DNA of 22,355 nt, taken from CAVQBP01 sp964448105. Lineage in GTDB: Bacteria > Bacteroidota > Ignavibacteria > Ignavibacteriales > Ignavibacteriaceae. A model generated the notes under the pieces. The model was not told the origin of the DNA, did not search any database, and worked only from the letters and a program-made list of their open reading frames with translations. Position numbers and translations under genes: made by a program. Positions 22,349-22,355 of this stretch are shown here, one piece after another. The stretch spans positions 1 through 22,355 of the forward strand of contig CAYUVK010000086.1 of the NCBI GenBank assembly GCA_964448105.1. Reading direction: 5' to 3'. Each line of letters starts with the position of its first letter. Within the stretch, counting starts at the first letter, position 1.

Positions 22349-22355
22349 AGGCTTA

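Overview
The window is AT-rich and encodes a full Gram-negative outer-membrane lipoprotein sorting set plus a complete MoxR-BatABCDE locus. Most start codons lack a Shine-Dalgarno sequence, and at least one promoter candidate has the TTTG-N20-TAnnTTTG form. Together with AT-rich dispersed micro-repeats between genes, this suggests the Bacteroidota/Ignavibacteriota side of the FCB group, most likely a chromosomal region of an Ignavibacteria-like organism. The lineage is inferred from gene style and order only.

Layout. (1) 90-4510, plus strand: the end of a cell-surface sugar cluster with a class III aminotransferase, an SDR dehydrogenase, a KdsC-like HAD phosphatase, a short NeuB-like synthase and a membrane di-iron hydroxylase. 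The set fits synthesis of a nonulosonic-acid-type 2-keto-3-deoxy sugar; the cluster continues upstream of the window. (2) 4596-5894, minus: a class I/II aminotransferase. (3) 6120-6824, plus: an orphan lipoprotein behind a perfect inverted repeat. (4) 6933-7451, minus: four tRNA genes (Pro, Arg, His, Glu in transcription order) with a plausible shared promoter. (5) 7657-10895, plus: two LolC/E-type permeases and LolD. (6) 10927-19363, minus: moxR, a DUF58 protein, a DUF4381-like protein, batA, batB, batC, batD and batE, all in one direction and mostly tightly packed. (7) 19519-21947, minus: a three-gene HipB-HipS-HipT-like toxin-antitoxin locus overlapped by a secreted DUF4380-like protein. 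(8) 21948-22274: a gene-free region carrying several copies of an 18-bp palindrome that are probably HipB operators. (9) 22275-22348, minus: tRNA-Arg(CCU).

How the genes work together. In the Lol set, LolD would power a heterodimeric LolCE-like complex that releases lipoproteins from the inner membrane. In the Bat set, the MoxR AAA+ ATPase probably acts on VWA-domain partners (the DUF58 protein, BatA, BatB), with BatC/D/E as envelope TPR, beta-sandwich and SH3 components. In the Hip locus the HipA kinase is split: HipS supplies the N-terminal subdomain, HipT the kinase core and HipB the DNA-binding repressor.

The points most worth following up are the split Hip system with its operator array, its variant Ser-Leu-Pro-Gly loop and its coupling to a secreted protein; the NeuB homologue without its C-terminal SAF domain; and the perfect 27-bp inverted repeat before the orphan lipoprotein gene.
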